Source: an uncultured bacterium (lineage in GTDB: Bacteria > Myxococcota_A > UBA9160 > SMWR01). From it: a stretch of 34,408 nucleotides of DNA. The position numbers were made by a program, and so were the translations under genes. The notes under the pieces were generated by a model. The model ran no database searches. It saw nothing but the letters and a program-made list of their open reading frames with translations, and was not told where the DNA came from. The stretch spans positions 1 to 34,408 of the forward strand of contig CALDCK010000331.1 of assembly GCA_937937315.1 (NCBI GenBank), in the 5' to 3' direction. Numbering within the stretch: the first letter of the stretch is position 1; each line of letters opens with the position of its first letter. Below are positions 23,872 to 33,156 of the stretch, in pieces.

Positions 23872-24261
23872 ATGGCCGAAGACCTGCGAGCCGAAGCCCG
23901 ACCCCATCCGGATGAAGTGATCGAGCGCCGCGACACGGGACTCCGGATCCTGCTCACACTCCTGTTCCTGCTGATCGCGGCGGTGATCGAGAGCGTCCTC
24001 GCCCTGATCGTGATCTTCGAGCTGCTCTGGGCCCTCGTCACGAAGGAGGTGGCGAGCCCGAGAGTCCGCGACCTGGCCAACCGGATGATCGCCTACTACT
24101 ACCGGGTCGGGCGGTACCTCACCTACAACGATTCGCAGGTGCCGTTTCCCTTCTCGGACTTTCCCGGTCCCGTCGAGCCCGGCGGCTGGCGGGGCGGCAG
24201 CCCGGAAGCCGACGCCCTTGGCCTCGCCAACCTCGAGGATTCCCGCAGGCCCGGCGTCTAG
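23872..24261 (+). CDS. DUF4389 membrane protein
   Basis: 129 residues. A charged N-terminus (MAEDLRAEARPHPDEVIERRD) is followed by one long or two tight hydrophobic segments (LRILLTLLFLLIAAVIESVLALIVIFELLWALV) and the conserved stretch VRDLANRMIAYYYRVGRYLTYNDSQVPFPFSDFP, which defines DUF4389. Function is unknown; the protein is an inner-membrane one. ATG at 23872 follows AGGAGGACACC, a strong ribosome site. Transcription probably depends on the sigma-54 promoter at 23807-23822. The stop TAG overlaps the stop TAG of the giant gene on the other strand within one CTAG (24258-24261). Confidence 0.88.
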   Translation: MAEDLRAEARPHPDEVIERRDTGLRILLTLLFLLIAAVIESVLALIVIFELLWALVTKEVASPRVRDLANRMIAYYYRVGRYLTYNDSQVPFPFSDFPGPVEPGGWRGGSPEADALGLANLEDSRRPGV

Positions 24262-27200
24262 CCCTCCCGACTTCCCGGGCGAGGCGAACCAGAACGCCTC
24301 GCCCGACGTCGCGCCAGGGCTCCGAGGCCGATGAGTCCGGCCAGCAGGCCCTCGGCCCCCGGCTCGGGCAGGCGGATCGTGGTGACCGAGGCCGAGCCCT
24401 CGGCCCCGTGACTGTCGATCGAGGTCGCGGTCACCTCGTGGGTCCCGATCGAGAGCGTGGACGTGGTGAAGCTCACTCCGGCACCGATCGCGCCGTCCAG
24501 GTTCGAGCTCCAGAGGAGGCCCCCGCTCAGATCACCGTCCTCGGCGTCGAGCGCGCTGCCGGTGAAGGTCAGGGGCGTGCCCGACTCGGACGACGAGCCC
24601 TCCGCGGGCGCATCGATCGTCACCTGGGGTGCGGTATTCGCGTTCACGGTCAGCCCGATCGTGGCGGAGCCCGGCGCACCGTGGGCGTCTACCACCGAGG
24701 CCGTGATCACGTGGGGACCCACCGACAGCACCGAGGTCGAGAAGGATACGCCGCTGCCGATCGGTCCATCGACATCCGAGCTCCAGGCCAGACTCGCGCT
24801 GAGGTCGCCGTCCTCGGCGTCCGTCGCCGAGCCTGTGAACGTGAGCGAGTCCGTCGCGATCGAGGTCGATCCATCGCCCGGGGCGCTGATCGTCACCGCC
24901 GGTGCCGTGTTCGCATTCACTGTCACCGTGATCGCTGCCGAGCCCGGTGCACCGTGGGAATCGATCACCGAGGCCGTGATCACGTGAGCTCCCACCGACA
25001 GCGCCGACGACGCGAAGGATGCGCCCGCGCCGATGGCGCCGTCCAGACTCGAGACCCAGGAGAGGCTGCCGCTCAGATCCCCATCCTGGAGATCGCTTGC
25101 ACTGCCCGAGAAGGTGACCGGATCCGTTGCAACGAACACCGAGCCGTCCGCGGGTGCAGAGATCGAGACGCTGGGCGCCGTGTTCGGGGCGACCGTGATC
25201 GTGATCGATGCAGAGCCCGGGGCCCCGTGGCCATCGACGACCGAGGCCGTGATCTCGTGGGCTCCGATGGACAGGGTCGAGAGGGAGAACGAGGCGCCGC
25301 TTCCGATCGGGCCGTCGACGTCCGAGGTCCAGAAAAGGCTCCCCCCGAGATCCCCGTCCTCGTCGTCCGTCGCCGAGGCCGCGAAGCTCAGGGAATCGGT
25401 CTCGATCGACGCGGCGCCGTCTCCGGGCGAGGTAATCGTCACCACCGGCGCTGCGTTGGCATTCACCGTGACGGTGATCGACGTCGAGCCCGGCGCCCCA
25501 TGGCTGTCGGTCACCGACGCGGTGATGACATGGGTGCCGATCGAGAGGGCCGCGAAGGGGAAGCTCGCACCGCTGCCGATCGGGCCGTCCACATCCGACT
25601 CCCAGGCGAGGCCCGCTGAGAGGTCGCCGTCCTCGGTGTCGGTCGCCCCAGCGCTGAAGGTCAGGGAGTCCGTGGCCGTGGCCGTGGACCCGTCCAGGGG
25701 AGACGAGATCGTCACCTGGGGCGCCGTGTTCGCGTTCACCGTGACGCTCACCGTCGCGGCGGCGCTGTTGCCGTCCCCATCGGTCGCCGTCGCCGTGATC
25801 GTGTGGGTCCCTACCGAAAGGTTGGAGATCGAGAAGCCGGCCCCGCTACCGATCGCGCCATCCAGGTCCGACGTCCACAGCAGGCTGGCCGTCACATCGC
25901 CGTCCTGAGCGTCGATGGCCGTACCCGCGAAGCCCAGCAGCTCCGCCTCGATCGCCGTCGCCCCGTCCGTCGGCGCCGTGATCGTGACGTCCGGCCGGAT
26001 CGGCGTGAAGTCGACGTGAAGGATGGGAGCGTCCTGGGGCGACCCGTCGTGGGCCGTTGCGGTGCGGTTCGTTGCCAGATCGAGGGCGCTGATGATGAGG
26101 GTCATCGCGGCCCCTGGCGTCCAGCCGGCTCGATCCACCACCTCCTGGATCACGCCAGAGAGGTCCGAGGTCCTTTGACGGGCGCTGGTCTCACCGATGT
26201 CGTTCCAATCCGGCGGCGACCAACCGGCCCAGGACGAGGTGCGCACCCGCGAGGAGATGTCGCCGAGCCCGGTGGTGAGCGGAGGCGAGTCGTCGGAGGC
26301 CTCGGCTTCGATCATCAGCGAGGCCGGCCCCGGATCTTCCTCATCCGCCTCGAACTGGAGATACGCGCGATGGATCGTGGCCCCCCGGGAGATCGGCAAG
26401 CCCCGGAAGCGCAGCCCCACCTCGACCAGGTCCCCGCTGTTCAGGACCATGTCGAGGTCGGAGCTGGTGAGAGTGACCTCGCCAGTCTCTTCCGTCTCCT
26501 CGGCATCGTCGGCGTCGCTCTCGATCTGGATGTCGAGCGGGCTTCCCACCGACGCACAGACCCCGCCCGTACCGTCGTCGAGACAGGCGTCGCAGACGTC
26601 ACCGACTCCATCTCCGTCTCCGTCGTCCTGGGTCGGATTCCAGAGCGCCGGACAATTGTCGGCGCAAACCCCGTCGCCGTCCGGATCGACATCGATCGTC
26701 GCGCTGGCCGGGCACACGTCGCAGACATCGCCGGTGCCGTCGGCGTCGACGTCCTCCTGACCCGGGTTGAAGATGGCCGGACAGTTGTCAGCCCCATCAC
26801 ACGCGCCATCGAGATCCGGATCGAGGCCCGGAGCACAGGCGTTCACCGTGAAGGTGATCGACGCGGAGCCGAGTGAGCCATAGCTGTCGGTCACCGAAGC
26901 CGTGATCGCGTGGGTCCCGGGGGAGAGGGTCGCGAGGGCGAAGGTCGCGCCTCCACCGATCGAACCGTCCAGGTCGGAGACCCAGGCGAGGCTCTCGCTG
27001 AGGTCGCCGTCCTCCGTATCCGGCGCCGAGCCGGTGAAGGTGACCGAGGCCCCCTCCCCTGTGCTCGAGCCGTTCGCGGGCGAGGAGATCGTGACCGCCG
27101 GCGCCACGTTCGCATTCACCGTGACCGAGATTCCGGAGAAGCCCGTCGCACCGTGGCTGTCGGTCACCGAGGCCGAGATGACGTGGGTGCCGACCGAGAG

Positions 27201-30200
27201 GGTCGAGAGAGAGAAGCCCGCTCCGGCACCGATCGGCCCGTCGAGGTCGGAGCTCCAGGCCAGTGCTGCGCTGAGATCACCGTCCTCGCCATCCAATGCC
27301 GTCGCACTGAACTCGATCGGGTCGGTCTCGGTAACGGCGAGGCCATCGACCGGGGACGTGATCGCCACCACCGGCGTGCCGTTCGCACTCACGCTGACCC
27401 GGACCGCAGCGACGCCCGGGTTGCTGGCGCTGTCAGTCGCCGTCGCAGTGATCGTATGGGTTCCGACAGAGAGGGTCGAGAGGGAGAAGCCCGCTCCGCT
27501 GCCGATTGCACCCTCGAGGTTCGAGGTCCAGAGAAGGCTCGCCGTGACGTCGCCGTCTTCGACGTCGCTCGCCGTCGCGGCAAAGACCAGCGGGTCCGTC
27601 TCGACGGCGCTCGAGCCATCAGCGGGTGCGGTGATGACGACACTCGGCGCGCCGCCCGCGTTCACGGTCATGGTGATCCCAGCCGAGGCCGGCGCACCGT
27701 GGGTATCGCTCACCGAGGCCGTGATGACGTGGGTGCCCAGGGAGAGCGTGGAGAGAGAGAAGCTCGCCCCACTTCCGATCGGGCCGTCCAGACTCGAGAC
27801 CCAGGCCAGGCCTGGGCCGAGATCTCCGTCCTGGGCGTCCGGCGCCGAAGCCGCGAAGAGAACCGATGCGCCCTGGACGGAGGTCGAGCCACCGGCCGGG
27901 GCCGTGATCGTCACGTCCGGAGGCGTATTGACGTTCACCGTCACTCCGATGACGGCGGAGCCCGGCGCACCGTGGCTGTCGCTCACTGACGCGGTGATCG
28001 TGTGAAGCCCCGGCGAGAGGGTGGAGAGAGAGAAGAACCCACCACTCCCCATCGGGCCGTCCAGGCTCGACGTCCACGAGAGGCTCGCGGCGAGGTCACC
28101 ATCCTGCCCATCCGACGCTGTGGCGCTGAAGGCGAGAGAGTCCGTCTCGGTCGAGGTCGTGCCGTCGGCGGGTGAGGTGATGGTCACCACCGGCGCCGTG
28201 TTCGCGTTCACCGTCACCGAGATCGAGGCCGCGCCCGGCGCTCCGTGGGTGTCCGTCACCGAGGCGGTGATCGTGTGGATCCCCACGGAGAGCGTCGTCA
28301 GCGGGAAGGTCGTCCCGGTTCCGATCGCACCATCGATACTCGAGGTCCAGGACAGGCTTCCGCCGAGATCACCGTCCTGTCCATCCGTTGCCGTCGCAGT
28401 GAAGGTGAGGGAGTCCGTCTCGGTCGAGGTCGTGCCGTCGGCGGGCGCGGTGATGGTCACCACCGGCGCGGTGTTGGGGTTCACCGTCACCGAGATCGTG
28501 GCCTGGCCCGGCGCGCCGTGGCTATCGGTCACCGAGGCCGTGATCGTGTGGCTACCCACCGAGAGCGTCGTGAGCGGGAACGTCGCCCCGTTCCCGATCG
28601 CTCCGTCCAGGTTCGAGACCCAGGACAGACTGCCAGCGAGATCGCCGTCCTCGAGATCCGCCGCCGTGGCGGAGAACGCGAGGGACTCGGTCTCGATCGA
28701 GCTCGACCCGTCCGCGGGAGACGTGATGGTCACCACCGGGGGGGTATTGGCGGCGATCGTGATCGCGACCGTGGCGCTCCCGGACACCCCGTGGCTGTCC
28801 GTCACCGCCGCCGTGATCACATGGCTTCCCACGGAAAGGGTCGAGAGCGAGAATCCTGCCCCGCTGCCGATCGCTCCGTCCAGGTCCGAGGTCCAGGACA
28901 GGCTGCCGCTGAGATCGCCATCCAGGTCGTCCGTGGCAGATCCGCCGAAGCTGATGGGGTCCGTCTCGGTACCACTCGCCCCCTCGGTCGGGGATGCGAT
29001 CGTCACCACCGGCGCGGAGTTCGGATCCACCACGATCGTGATCGAAGCGGAGCCCAACGCTCCGTGGGCATCGGTCACGGCCGCAGTAATCGTATGGCTA
29101 CCGATCGAGAGGGTGGAGAGGGAGAAGCTCCCGCCACCGCCGAGGGCACCATCGATGTTCGACGTCCAGGCCAGACCCGCCGTCAGGTCTCCATCCTCAT
29201 CATCTGCTGCCGAAGCCGCGAAGCCCACCGGATCGGTCTCGATAGAGCTGGACCCATCAGCCGGCGCGGTGATCGTCACCACGGGTGCCGCGTTCGGATC
29301 GACCGTCACCGTGATTGCCGCTGACCCGGGCGCCCCGTGGCTGTCGGTCACGGCTGCCGTAATCGTATGGCTCCCCACCGACAGGCTCGAGAGGGCGAAG
29401 CTGGCACCGGTCCCGATCGCGCCGTCCAGGCTGGACGTCCAGGAGAGGCTCGCAGCGAGGTCGCCGTCCGGATCATCCGTGGCGCTGGCCTCGAAGGTGA
29501 TCGAGTCGGTCTCGGTCGAGGTCGCGCCATCCAGCGGCGAGACGATGGACACCACCGGCGGCGCGTTCGCGCTGACTGTGACGCCGATCGTCGCGGCACC
29601 GGGCGCGCCATGGCTGTCGCTCACCGAGGCCGTGATGACGTGTCCGCCCAGCGAGAGGCTTGAGACCGAGAAGGAGGCTCCCGTGCCGATCGGGCCGTCG
29701 ATGTCGGAGGCCCAGGACAGGCTCGCGCTCAGGTCTCCGTCCTCGCCGTCCGAGGCGGACCCGCTGAAGGTCAGCGAGTCGGTCTCGACCGAGGTCGACC
29801 CGTCCGCGGGCGTGACGATCGACACGACCGGAGGGGTGTTGACATTCACCGTGACCGAGATCGACGCGGATCCGGGCGCTCCCCCGCCGTCGCTGAGGGA
29901 CGCCGTGATGAGGTGTGTCCCCGGAGAGAGGGTCGTGAGCGAGAAGCTCGCGCCGCTGCCGATGGCTCCGTCGAGACTCGACGTCCAGGCGAGACTCGAC
30001 GAGAGGTCGCCTTCCTCGGTGTCCGTCGCGGACCCGGTGAAGGTCACCGAGTCGGTCTCCGTCGAGATCGCACCATCTGCCGGCGCGCTGATCGCCACCA
30101 CCGGCGGCGAGTTGACGCCCACCGTGACCGTCACGTCGGCCGTTCCCGCGGCGCCGTGGCTGTCCGTCACCGAGGCGGTGATGACGTGGGTGCCCTCGGG

Positions 30201-32918
30201 CAGGTTGGTGAGCTCAAAGGTCCCCCCGGTTCCGACCAGGATGCTCGGCGGCAGGGTCCACGAGATCGATGCAGTGAGGTCACCGTCCTCGTCGTCGCTT
30301 GCGCTTCCCGTGAAGGTGATCGACTCGGTATCCGTGAACACGGACCCGCTCGTGGGAGCCGTGATCACGACCACGGGCTGCGCGTTCGGGTTCACGACCA
30401 CCGAGATCCCGGCGGAGCCCTCGTTCCCATCGCCGTCCACGGCGGTGGCGACGATCCCATGAGTCCCCACCGAGAGGCTCGAGAGGGAGAAGCCCGCACC
30501 GCTGCCGATCGGTCCGTCGAGATCCGACACCCAGATCAGGCTCGCCGTCACGTCCCCGTCCTGGGCATCCGTCGCGGAGCCCGCAAACGTCACCGGGTCC
30601 GACTCGACAGAGCTCGATCCTTCTGCAGGAGATGTGATCTCCACCACGGGGCGAATCGGCGTGTACTCGACGTGGAGACGCGGCGCATTTGCGATCGACC
30701 CGTCTCGGGTGTCGGCCACCCGCGTCGACGCCAGGTCGAGAGCGCTGATGAGCATCGTCATCGCGGAGCCCGACGTCCAGCCCGGGCGGTCTACGATCTC
30801 CTGAACCACCTCGGACAGATCCGAGGTGCGCTGCCGCACTCCCGCGTCTCCCACCGCGAGCCAGTCGAGGGGCGACCAGCCTGCCCAGGCCGCGGTGCGC
30901 GTTCGGATCGACAGATCGAAAGAATCGGTGGTCAGTGGCGGGGAATCATCGGACGCCTCCGCCTCGATGATCAACGACGCCGGGCCCGAGTTCGCCTCGT
31001 CCGCCACGAACTGGAGATACGCCCGGTGCACTACCGAGCCCTGAGGGATGTCGATGCCCTGGAATCGCAGTCCCGCCATCTGGAGCTTCGCGTTGTCGTT
31101 CACCAGGTCGAGGTCGGAGCTCGTGATCGAGATCACTCCACTGGGAACCTTCTCCTCGCTGTCGTCCTGATCTTCGGAGATCGGCGCGTCGTAGACGTTC
31201 CCGAGGGGCGCACAGCTTCCTCCGGTGCCGTCGAGTTCGCAGGGATCGCAGACGTCTCCGACGCCGTCGCCGTCCGCATCCTCCTGGCCGGCGTTCCACA
31301 CGGCCGGGCAGTTATCCGCGCAGACTCCGTCGCCGTCGGGGTCCGAGTCGAGGGTCGCGCTCGCGGGACAGATGTCACAGGCATCGCCGAACCCGTCCCC
31401 GTCGACGTCCTCCTGGCCCGGGTCGAAGTCGATCGGACAGATGTCGATCCAATCGCAGACCCCGTCGACGTCTCCATCGAAGCCGGCGGGGCAGGCGCCG
31501 CATTGGAGGTCCGCCGCATCGACGGCTCCGTCGCAGTTGTTGTCGACCGTGTCTCCGCAGTTCTCTGCGGCCACCGGATCCGGGCTGGTCGCGGCATCCG
31601 CGTCGTCGCAGTCCTCTCCAGCGTCATAGCCATCGCCGTCCACATCCGGATCGCAATCGTCGCCGAAGCCATCGCCGTCGGTGTCGACCTGACCCGGGTT
31701 CACGAGTGCGGGACAGTTGTCTACGTCATCGCTCGCACCATCGCCGTCTGCGTCTCCGCCGGAGGTCCCCCGCGCCAGCACGAACACATCGGAGTCGGAG
31801 ACGGAAGCTCCATCGTTCGCCTCGAGCCGCAGCTGATAGGTCCCCGGGAAGCTGAAGGTCCCCGTCGTCGAGAGCGCCGAGGGGCTTCCGAGGCCCACGG
31901 GGCCCGGACCGGCGATGATCGACCAGGCGGTGGTCAAGGTCGCGGCCGGAACGCCATCATCGCTGGCCGAGCCCTCGAGGGGCGAAGGAATCCCGACATC
32001 GGTGATGAAGTCCGGGCCGGCGTCTACGCAGGGCGGACGATCGAGAGGCGTCGAGCCGGCGGGCCACGGGTCCCGCTCCACCACGAAGGTATTCGCGGGA
32101 TTCACGTCCATGGTCACGGTCACCCGAATGGGGGGCTCGAGCAGGGTGCCTCGCTCGAGCTGGATGCGGGTGACGTTGGGCTCGAGGAAGGGGTGATTGA
32201 GCTTCCAGTCGCGATTGTCCCCATGGATGTAGGCCAGGGGCTTTCCGAAGGTCGCTGCGGCGGTGCGAAACCCGCTCTCGAAGGGCTCGACCAGGGGCGA
32301 TTCGTGGGAGAAGACGACCGCAGCGCGAACGACACCGGCCTTCGCCAGAAGCTGCTGCGAAACCCAATCCGCGTCGTCCTGAAGCCGGGCCACCTGCTCG
32401 ACCGGGTCCTGGTTGATCCCGCCTACATGGTGGATGCCGACGAAGAGCACACCGTTCTGGACGAAGACGAAGTTCTCGGGCCGGGAGGCCTGGAACTCGA
32501 CCGTCGGCGCGCCACAGAAGTTCTCTTCGAAGCGCAGGAAGTAGGCGTTCCAGCGACTCCAGCCGAGGACCTTGTCGTCACAGTCGGCCCACTCGTTGTC
32601 TCCGGGGACCACGAAGGTGGGAACGGCGAGAGCGCCCAGGATGCTCGCGGCCGCTGCATAGTGCGCCTCTGCGCAACCCAGCTCGTCGGGCTTGAGATCC
32701 CCGAGATGGACCAGGAAATCGGAGGAGCTGTAGAGGTTGTGGTCCGCCACGTGCTGGACGAGGTCGGATTCCTCGGCGCCGCTGTAGGGCACATCGCTGA
32801 CCACGGAGAAGTCGATCGGACTCCCCTGGCTCCAGGCTGGTGCCGCGCTGGCGAGGGCCACGAGGGCGGAAAAGAGAGAGAGATGGACGAATCGGGCCGA
32901 TCGGTTGGTGAATCGCAA
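24258..32918 (-). CDS. Giant exported PEP-CTERM protein: phosphoesterase-like head, calcium-binding repeats and 20 Ig-like repeats
   Basis: 2886 residues in one unbroken frame. Signal peptide 1-31 (cleavage after AWSQ). Residues 32-265: metallophosphoesterase-like domain (HLGDLKP 71-77, VPGDNEW 104-110, FSHES 203-207, IHGDNR 231-236). 296-385: PKD-like. 387-562: thrombospondin type 3 Ca-binding repeats (DxDxDG) around a MopE-like motif (DCDDADAATSPD then DTVDNNCDGAVD, about 436-467). 575-752: a beta-rich module (HRAYLQF, VVQEIVDRPGW). 756-2027: 14 Ig-like repeats. 2028-2307: second TSP3 plus module. 2308-2850: six more repeats. C-terminus: LPEPGAEGLLAGLIGLGALARRRARR, a PEP-CTERM anchor. Probably a long calcium-stiffened surface stalk with an enzyme or binding head. 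The TTG start at 32918 is used because GAGG precedes it and the signal peptide begins there. Antisense frames are open but are shadows. Confidence 0.92.
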   Translation of the reverse strand: MRFTNRSARFVHLSLFSALVALASAAPAWSQGSPIDFSVVSDVPYSGAEESDLVQHVADHNLYSSSDFLVHLGDLKPDELGCAEAHYAAAASILGALAVPTFVVPGDNEWADCDDKVLGWSRWNAYFLRFEENFCGAPTVEFQASRPENFVFVQNGVLFVGIHHVGGINQDPVEQVARLQDDADWVSQQLLAKAGVVRAAVVFSHESPLVEPFESGFRTAAATFGKPLAYIHGDNRDWKLNHPFLEPNVTRIQLERGTLLEPPIRVTVTMDVNPANTFVVERDPWPAGSTPLDRPPCVDAGPDFITDVGIPSPLEGSASDDGVPAATLTTAWSIIAGPGPVGLGSPSALSTTGTFSFPGTYQLRLEANDGASVSDSDVFVLARGTSGGDADGDGASDDVDNCPALVNPGQVDTDGDGFGDDCDPDVDGDGYDAGEDCDDADAATSPDPVAAENCGDTVDNNCDGAVDAADLQCGACPAGFDGDVDGVCDWIDICPIDFDPGQEDVDGDGFGDACDICPASATLDSDPDGDGVCADNCPAVWNAGQEDADGDGVGDVCDPCELDGTGGSCAPLGNVYDAPISEDQDDSEEKVPSGVISITSSDLDLVNDNAKLQMAGLRFQGIDIPQGSVVHRAYLQFVADEANSGPASLIIEAEASDDSPPLTTDSFDLSIRTRTAAWAGWSPLDWLAVGDAGVRQRTSDLSEVVQEIVDRPGWTSGSAMTMLISALDLASTRVADTRDGSIANAPRLHVEYTPIRPVVEITSPAEGSSSVESDPVTFAGSATDAQDGDVTASLIWVSDLDGPIGSGAGFSLSSLSVGTHGIVATAVDGDGNEGSAGISVVVNPNAQPVVVITAPTSGSVFTDTESITFTGSASDDEDGDLTASISWTLPPSILVGTGGTFELTNLPEGTHVITASVTDSHGAAGTADVTVTVGVNSPPVVAISAPADGAISTETDSVTFTGSATDTEEGDLSSSLAWTSSLDGAIGSGASFSLTTLSPGTHLITASLSDGGGAPGSASISVTVNVNTPPVVSIVTPADGSTSVETDSLTFSGSASDGEDGDLSASLSWASDIDGPIGTGASFSVSSLSLGGHVITASVSDSHGAPGAATIGVTVSANAPPVVSIVSPLDGATSTETDSITFEASATDDPDGDLAASLSWTSSLDGAIGTGASFALSSLSVGSHTITAAVTDSHGAPGSAAITVTVDPNAAPVVTITAPADGSSSIETDPVGFAASAADDEDGDLTAGLAWTSNIDGALGGGGSFSLSTLSIGSHTITAAVTDAHGALGSASITIVVDPNSAPVVTIASPTEGASGTETDPISFGGSATDDLDGDLSGSLSWTSDLDGAIGSGAGFSLSTLSVGSHVITAAVTDSHGVSGSATVAITIAANTPPVVTITSPADGSSSIETESLAFSATAADLEDGDLAGSLSWVSNLDGAIGNGATFPLTTLSVGSHTITASVTDSHGAPGQATISVTVNPNTAPVVTITAPADGTTSTETDSLTFTATATDGQDGDLGGSLSWTSSIDGAIGTGTTFPLTTLSVGIHTITASVTDTHGAPGAASISVTVNANTAPVVTITSPADGTTSTETDSLAFSATASDGQDGDLAASLSWTSSLDGPMGSGGFFSLSTLSPGLHTITASVSDSHGAPGSAVIGVTVNVNTPPDVTITAPAGGSTSVQGASVLFAASAPDAQDGDLGPGLAWVSSLDGPIGSGASFSLSTLSLGTHVITASVSDTHGAPASAGITMTVNAGGAPSVVITAPADGSSAVETDPLVFAATASDVEDGDVTASLLWTSNLEGAIGSGAGFSLSTLSVGTHTITATATDSASNPGVAAVRVSVSANGTPVVAITSPVDGLAVTETDPIEFSATALDGEDGDLSAALAWSSDLDGPIGAGAGFSLSTLSVGTHVISASVTDSHGATGFSGISVTVNANVAPAVTISSPANGSSTGEGASVTFTGSAPDTEDGDLSESLAWVSDLDGSIGGGATFALATLSPGTHAITASVTDSYGSLGSASITFTVNACAPGLDPDLDGACDGADNCPAIFNPGQEDVDADGTGDVCDVCPASATIDVDPDGDGVCADNCPALWNPTQDDGDGDGVGDVCDACLDDGTGGVCASVGSPLDIQIESDADDAEETEETGEVTLTSSDLDMVLNSGDLVEVGLRFRGLPISRGATIHRAYLQFEADEEDPGPASLMIEAEASDDSPPLTTGLGDISSRVRTSSWAGWSPPDWNDIGETSARQRTSDLSGVIQEVVDRAGWTPGAAMTLIISALDLATNRTATAHDGSPQDAPILHVDFTPIRPDVTITAPTDGATAIEAELLGFAGTAIDAQDGDVTASLLWTSDLDGAIGSGAGFSISNLSVGTHTITATATDGDGNSAAATVSVTVNANTAPQVTISSPLDGSTATATDSLTFSAGATDTEDGDLSAGLAWESDVDGPIGSGASFPFAALSIGTHVITASVTDSHGAPGSTSITVTVNANAAPVVTITSPGDGAASIETDSLSFAASATDDEDGDLGGSLFWTSDVDGPIGSGASFSLSTLSIGAHEITASVVDGHGAPGSASITITVAPNTAPSVSISAPADGSVFVATDPVTFSGSASDLQDGDLSGSLSWVSSLDGAIGAGASFASSALSVGAHVITASVIDSHGAPGSAAITVTVNANTAPAVTISAPGDGSTSIATDSLTFTGSATDAEDGDLSASLAWSSDVDGPIGSGVSFSTSVLSVGPHVITASVVDAHGAPGSATIGLTVNANTAPQVTIDAPAEGSSSESGTPLTFTGSALDAEDGDLSGGLLWSSNLDGAIGAGVSFTTSTLSIGTHEVTATSIDSHGAEGSASVTTIRLPEPGAEGLLAGLIGLGALARRRARRSGSPRPGSREG
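24372..25997 (-). repeat. Ig-like repeat block B (6 copies of about 273 bp)
   Basis: Six in-frame tandem units of about 91 codons ending just before the PEP-CTERM tail. Each reads about PxVTIxxPxDGS, then DxEDGDLSxSLxW, SxLDGxIGxGxSF, LSxGxHxITAS and VTVNAN. The first unit has DGDGN in place of DSHGA. Confidence 0.9.
25998..26837 (-). repeat. Second copy of the TSP3 plus AYLQF-module cassette
   Basis: Encodes residues about 2028-2307: TSP3 repeats (NCPAIFNPGQEDVDADGTGD) then the module with HRAYLQFEADEEDPGP, DDSPPLTT, WAGWSPPDW, RQRTSDLSGVIQEVVDR. It matches 30654-31448 and 33801-34408 in order and motif, so it is a duplicated cassette. Confidence 0.85.
26838..30653 (-). repeat. Ig-like repeat block A (14 copies of about 273 bp)
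   Basis: Fourteen in-frame units (1272 codons, mean 90.9) with strict 273-base register. Unit 2 (30383-30111) is the outlier: TLPPSILVGTGGTFELTNL replaces the SxLDGxIG segment. Units 9 (28472-28200) and 10 (28199-27927) are nearly identical at DNA level over one stretch. Confidence 0.92.
30654..31448 (-). repeat. First copy of the TSP3 plus AYLQF-module cassette
   Basis: Encodes residues about 491-755: TSP3 repeats (DIDICP type, VDGDGFGDACD), then HRAYLQFVADEANSGP, DDSPPLTT, WAGWSPLDW, RQRTSDLSEVVQEIVDRPGW. It is the parent-like copy next to the MopE-type motif. Confidence 0.85.
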
Positions 32919-33156
32919 GGGAAGCCTCAGACAGCAGTTCCATCAGAGGTGCACGCCGCCCCCTGGTGGGCTGCGCAACACACTTGACGGCAGGCTATCC
33001 GGTGAGTGACCCGCGATCGCCGCACGTGACGAGTTCTACGGTGGAATGCGCACATCGCCATCACGAGCACGCATCATTCCATCGCATTGCGGCAGGAAGG
33101 AATCTCGGGGCCGATCGAACGCGGATCGTCGACTCGATTCGAGGTGCAGGACGCGG
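32919..33156. other. Intergenic region between the two giant-protein genes
   Basis: 238 bases with no gene. On the minus strand a partial sigma-54-like match, TGGAATGATGCGTGCT (33066-33081, GG-N10-GC), would place a start near 33055 and a leader of about 135 bases; three box mismatches make it weak. No hairpin with a U tract is seen, so transcription from the upstream paralogue could also read through. Confidence 0.3.

Noticed and set aside
23307-24080. Minus-strand open frames across the DUF4389 gene and its upstream region.
   Set aside because: No ribosome sites or recognisable domains, and they cover a clear DUF4389 gene on the other strand.
26838-30653. Regular 273-base periodicity, which could suggest a satellite or CRISPR-like array.
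   Set aside because: Units are in frame, encode one domain type each, and have no short identical repeats with unique spacers.
24408-32987. Long plus-strand open frames opposite the giant gene (up to about 1000 codons).
   Set aside because: They follow from the repeated high-GC codons of the minus-strand gene, have Arg/Pro/Ser-rich or repetitive mirror sequence, no ribosome sites and no family features.
33066-33081. A sigma-54-like match before the giant gene.
   Set aside because: Three box mismatches in GC-rich DNA; noted only as a weak possibility in the intergenic entry and not counted in the regulon.
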